DNA from: Microbacterium testaceum | Lineage (GTDB): Bacteria > Actinomycetota > Actinomycetes > Actinomycetales > Microbacteriaceae | Length of the DNA: 64,000 bases | Reading direction: 5' to 3' | NCBI RefSeq assembly: GCF_020781835.1 | Contig: NZ_JAJGNJ010000005.1 | Span: 62,001 to 126,000, forward strand | Shown here: piece after piece, positions 61,008-64,000 of the stretch | How positions within the stretch are numbered: the stretch's first letter is position 1 | How the letters are laid out: each line of letters begins with the position of its first letter | Notes under the pieces: generated by a model | The model's input: only the letters and a program-made list of their open reading frames with translations | What the model was told of the DNA's origin: nothing | Database searches by the model: none | Program-made: the position numbers and the translations under genes

Positions 61008-61823
61008 ATGCGTCCCCGCTGGATCGCGCTCCTCAGCGCTTCGGTCGCCGTCCTCGTCGGCGTGCTGTCGTGGGTGGTCATCGGGGCTGGTCTGGGCGCG
61101 AACGGCGTGTTCGGGACCGGCCAGCGGGGGCCCGACGCGGAGAGCCCGGCCGAGTTCGTCGCCACCGGCGACCACGTCCTCCGCGCCGACGGGACCCTCG
61201 ATCCGGAACCCGAGGGCCGCGCGCGCGAGGTGTGGGAGGACTTCGTCCGTGTCGCCACACCGGAGTTCGTGGCATCGGACGTCACCGGGTACCGGACAGG
61301 TGACGACCCCGACAGCGACACGCTGGCGTACGTGACCTCCGACGAGAGCGACCCCACGAAGTGGGTTTTCGGGGCCAACCTGGCGTACGCCGACGACGCC
61401 GACCTCCTCCTGTCCACGCTCGTCCACGAGTACGCGCACCTGCTGAGCCTCGGCGTCGACGACGTCGACCCCGACGCCACCGAGTGCGGCACCGAGTGGA
61501 GCGGGGCCGGCTGTCTTCTCCCCGATGCCGACCTCGAGAACTTCGCGCGACGGTTCTGGGCCGGGTACGACGACGCTCCCGCGCGCGACAACGTCGACGC
61601 CGACGTGGCGTGGGATTTCTACCAGGCGCACGAGGAGGACTTCGTCAGCGACTATGCGGCGACCAACGCGTCCGAGGACTTCGCCGAGACGTTCGCGACG
61701 TACGTCCTCGAACCCGACGGTGCCGGCGATTCGCTGATCGGTGAGAAGCTCGCCTTCTTCGACGCGCTGCCCGAGTACGCCGACGCGCGCGAGCGCATCC
61801 GCGCGGAGTTCGACCTCGACTGA
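61008..61823 (+). CDS. putative secreted zinc metallopeptidase (HExxH)
   Basis: A 271-residue protein with a signal peptide or signal anchor (about 5-30). [16 protein letters not shown] (135-150) contains HEYAH, the HExxH zinc site of gluzincin/metzincin proteases. [12 protein letters not shown] (222-233) supplies a Glu in the position of a third ligand, a layout seen in gluzincins. Two cysteines (C160, C169) could pair. No named family is recognised; it is probably an extracellular or membrane-bound protease. Confidence 0.7.
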   Translation: MRPRWIALLSASVAVLVGVLSWVVIGAGLGANGVFGTGQRGPDAESPAEFVATGDHVLRADGTLDPEPEGRAREVWEDFVRVATPEFVASDVTGYRTGDDPDSDTLAYVTSDESDPTKWVFGANLAYADDADLLLSTLVHEYAHLLSLGVDDVDPDATECGTEWSGAGCLLPDADLENFARRFWAGYDDAPARDNVDADVAWDFYQAHEEDFVSDYAATNASEDFAETFATYVLEPDGAGDSLIGEKLAFFDALPEYADARERIRAEFDLD

Positions 61824-61825
61824 GC

Positions 61826-63037
61826 TCAGGTCGCGCGGCGCCGCCCGACGTGCAGGACGGCCCGGACGAGCAGACCGGCGAGCAACGCCCAGAAGGCCGC
61901 GCTGACGCCGGCCACCGCCACGCCCGAGGCCGCGACCAGGAACGTCACGACCGCCGGCATCCGCTCCCCCGGATCGTCGATCGCCTGCTGCACCGCCGAA
62001 CCGAACGCGGCGAACAGCGCCACCCCCGCGACGGCCGGGATCACGCCCGCCGGGGCGAGCAGGACGAGCGCCACGAACGCCGACGACAACGCCGCCAGCA
62101 CGAAGTACGAGATACCGACCGAGATGCTCGCGAGCCATCGGCGGTCCGGGTCGGGGTGCGAGTCGGGGCCCGCCGCGATGGCGGCGCTGATCGCTCCGAG
62201 GTTGACGGCGTGCCCGCCGGCGGGGGCCGCGAGGGCCGAGCCCACACCCGTCACCACCATCGCGGGACGCCAGGGCACCGTGTACCCGAGGCTCCGCATC
62301 ACCGCGACGCCGGGCACGTTCTGCGATGCCATGGTCACCACGAACAGGGGCAGCCCGATACCGATGACCGACCCGAGCGTGAGAGTGGGCATCACGAACT
62401 CGACGCGCGGCAGCAGGCTCGCCGCCTCCACCTCGGCGCCCGACCGGACGATCCCCACGACGATCACGACCGTGGCGGCCGCGAACGCCAGCGGCACCGC
62501 CCACCGCGGCAGCAGTCGCGCGGCGATGAGCCACACGACGAGCACGGGCGCGACGCCCCACGGGTCCGACAGCAGGCCCGTGAACGGCGCCACGCACAGG
62601 GGCAGGAGGACACCCGCCAGCATCGCCTGCGCGATGGACGGCGGGATGCGGGCGATGAGCGCACCGAGCGGCGGGAAGAAGCCCGCCAGCAGGATGAGCG
62701 CCGCCGAGACGAGGAATCCGCCGACGACCGCCGGCCAGCCGCCGTCGACGGCGCCGGTGGCCGCCAGGAGCGCGACTCCGGGCGTGGACCACGCGATCGT
62801 GATCGGCATCCGGTATCGCGCGCCGACGAAGAGGCACCCCAGTCCCACGACCACGCACAAGGCCAGGAGCCCGCTGGCGGCCTGGTCGGCTGTCGCACCG
62901 ACGGCGCGGAGGCCCGTGAGGACGACGGCGAACGTGCTCGTGAACCCGACGAGCGCGGTCACGATGCCGGCGATGATCGGGCGGGAGGCCGGGGCGTCGA
63001 GACGGGCGGAGTCGGTGGCGGCGGCGGAATCGGACAT
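61826..63037 (-). CDS. benzoate/H+ symporter family protein (BenE-like)
   Basis: A 403-residue protein with about 11-12 hydrophobic segments and the BenE pattern: [58 protein letters not shown] and [20 protein letters not shown]. BenE-like proteins move benzoate or other compounds with protons; no aromatic-degradation genes are nearby, so the cargo is unclear. Confidence 0.88.
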   Translation of the reverse strand: MSDSAAATDSARLDAPASRPIIAGIVTALVGFTSTFAVVLTGLRAVGATADQAASGLLALCVVVGLGCLFVGARYRMPITIAWSTPGVALLAATGAVDGGWPAVVGGFLVSAALILLAGFFPPLGALIARIPPSIAQAMLAGVLLPLCVAPFTGLLSDPWGVAPVLVVWLIAARLLPRWAVPLAFAAATVVIVVGIVRSGAEVEAASLLPRVEFVMPTLTLGSVIGIGLPLFVVTMASQNVPGVAVMRSLGYTVPWRPAMVVTGVGSALAAPAGGHAVNLGAISAAIAAGPDSHPDPDRRWLASISVGISYFVLAALSSAFVALVLLAPAGVIPAVAGVALFAAFGSAVQQAIDDPGERMPAVVTFLVAASGVAVAGVSAAFWALLAGLLVRAVLHVGRRRAT

Positions 63038-63135
63038 GCGGTTCCCGAGGCTATCGGATGCCGCGTGCGTCCTCAGCGGGCCACCGCCGTCCGCGTGGCC
63101 TGATCTCCTCGTGACGCCGGCGGGACGCCGCCCGG

Positions 63136-64000
63136 TCAGGCGGTGACGACCTGCGCCGTTCCGAGAGGGGCGTCGGGGCCCATCTCATCGGCGATGCGGT
63201 TGGCCTCTTCGATGAGCGTCTGCACGATCTCGGCCTCGGGCACGGTCTTGATGACCTGACCCTTGACGAAGATCTGCCCCTTGCCGTTGCCGGACGCGAC
63301 GCCGAGGTCGGCTTCGCGCGCCTCGCCCGGGCCGTTGACGACGCAGCCCATCACGGCGACGCGCAGCGGCACGGTCATGTCCTTCAGACCCTCGGTGACG
63401 TTGTCGGCGAGGGTGTAGACATCGACCTGCGCGCGCCCGCACGAGGGGCACGACACGATCTCGAGCTTGCGCTCACGAAGGTTCAGCGACTGGAGGATCT
63501 GGTGGCCGACCTTCACTTCTTCGGCCGGCGGCGCCGACAGCGAGACGCGGATGGTGTCGCCGATGCCCTCGGACAGCAGGATGCCGAAGGCCGTCGCGCT
63601 CTTGATGGTGCCCTGGAACGCCGGCCCGGCCTCGGTCACGCCGAGGTGCAGGGGCCAGTCCCCCCGTTCGGCCAGCAGGCGGTAGGCCTTCACCATCACG
63701 ATCGGGTCGTTGTGCTTGACCGAGATCTTGAAGTCGTGGAAGTCGTGCTCCTCGAACAGCGACGCCTCCCACACGGCGCTCTCCACGAGCGCCTCGGGTG
63801 TGGCCTTGCCGTACTTCTCCAGCAGGCGGCGGTCGAGCGATCCGGCATTCACGCCGATGCGCAGGGACACGCCCGCGTCCTTGGCGGCCTTGGCGATGGC
63901 ACCGACCTGATCGTCGAACTTGCGGATGTTGCCGGGGTTCACGCGTACCGCGCCGCACCCGGCGTCGATGGCCTGGAAGACGTACTTGGGCTGGAAGTGG
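63136..64000 (-). CDS. ispG: 4-hydroxy-3-methylbut-2-enyl-diphosphate synthase (N-terminus outside window)
   Basis: About 287 C-terminal codons are present. [23 protein letters not shown] and FKISVKHND mark the TIM-barrel domain; [11 protein letters not shown] and [16 protein letters not shown] hold the three cysteines and glutamate that bind the [4Fe-4S] cluster. IspG makes HMBPP in the non-mevalonate isoprenoid pathway. It normally lies with dxr and a site-2 protease upstream, beyond this window. Confidence 0.96.
   Translation of the reverse strand, partial: HFQPKYVFQAIDAGCGAVRVNPGNIRKFDDQVGAIAKAAKDAGVSLRIGVNAGSLDRRLLEKYGKATPEALVESAVWEASLFEEHDFHDFKISVKHNDPIVMVKAYRLLAERGDWPLHLGVTEAGPAFQGTIKSATAFGILLSEGIGDTIRVSLSAPPAEEVKVGHQILQSLNLRERKLEIVSCPSCGRAQVDVYTLADNVTEGLKDMTVPLRVAVMGCVVNGPGEAREADLGVASGNGKGQIFVKGQVIKTVPEAEIVQTLIEEANRIADEMGPDAPLGTAQVVTA

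Noticed and set aside
60876-62858. Upstream extension of proS into the BenE gene
   Set aside because: Shadow of the protease and BenE genes; proS homology begins at about 60875.

Overview
The window is about 64 kb of very GC-rich, densely packed bacterial DNA. Most codons end in G or C, GTG starts are common, and many genes are preceded by a TANNNT hexamer exactly six bases before the start codon, a leaderless arrangement typical of actinobacteria. The gene content points to Microbacteriaceae, most likely Microbacterium: an efeUOB iron importer, a CE1758/CE1759-type monooxygenase and FMN reductase pair, ispG next to proS, the nusA-ylxR-infB-rbfA block, and an ATP-PFK with Lys in the PKTIDND motif. 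No rRNA, tRNA, CRISPR array, transposase or phage gene was seen.

Layout. 1-6.2 kb: a glycosyltransferase cut by the window edge, a DedA protein, a fructosamine-kinase-like protein, a DNA/RNA non-specific endonuclease, a methyltransferase, and the two-gene flavin oxidoreductase operon. 6.3-12.3 kb: an acyltransferase, efeBOU (iron uptake, with a DtxR/IdeR-like box), and a divergent 2-oxoglutarate/Fe(II) oxygenase. 12.5-21.6 kb: rpsO, a DUF167 protein with an MFS exporter, an EamA transporter, YceI, FKBP, a PrsW protease, a FAH-family enzyme, aspA and a metallophosphoesterase. 21.7-23.3 kb: a PiT phosphate transporter with a small partner protein and an upstream array of 11-nt PHO-box-like repeats.

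23.4-32.4 kb is the main accessory catabolic region. A TIM-barrel sugar isomerase/epimerase, two ABC permeases and a sugar-binding lipoprotein (no ATPase) lie divergent to a GMC flavoprotein carrying the pyranose-oxidase-type flavin-linking histidine motif. Next come a second 2-oxoglutarate/Fe(II) oxygenase, a GntR/FCD regulator with two palindromic TACATGTA-like sites, and a divergent cytosine-deaminase-like amidohydrolase. 32.4-37 kb holds a prolyl oligopeptidase, then a DUF559 (Vsr-like nuclease) gene bracketed by two inverted copies of a 70-nt repeat, a 13-nt tandem repeat, and pfkA. 37.2-41.7 kb: a SNF2 helicase, a lipoprotein and a DHA2 drug exporter.

41.7-52.7 kb holds translation and RNA functions in two pieces. 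One is ribF, two small membrane proteins, truB and a degenerate uridine-kinase-like gene. The other is rbfA, infB, ylxR and nusA. mutY and a CPBP protease sit between them, and an HD-domain gene occupies the usual rimP position. 52.8-64 kb: glgP, a DUF308-lipase fusion, a DUF1206 protein, an aldo/keto reductase, proS, an HExxH putative protease, a BenE transporter and the start of ispG.

Most notable are the repeat-bracketed DUF559 gene, two families of long intergenic inverted repeats, a strong excess of the heptamer GGATGCC/GGCATCC, and a MutY in which one of four iron-sulfur cysteines is arginine.
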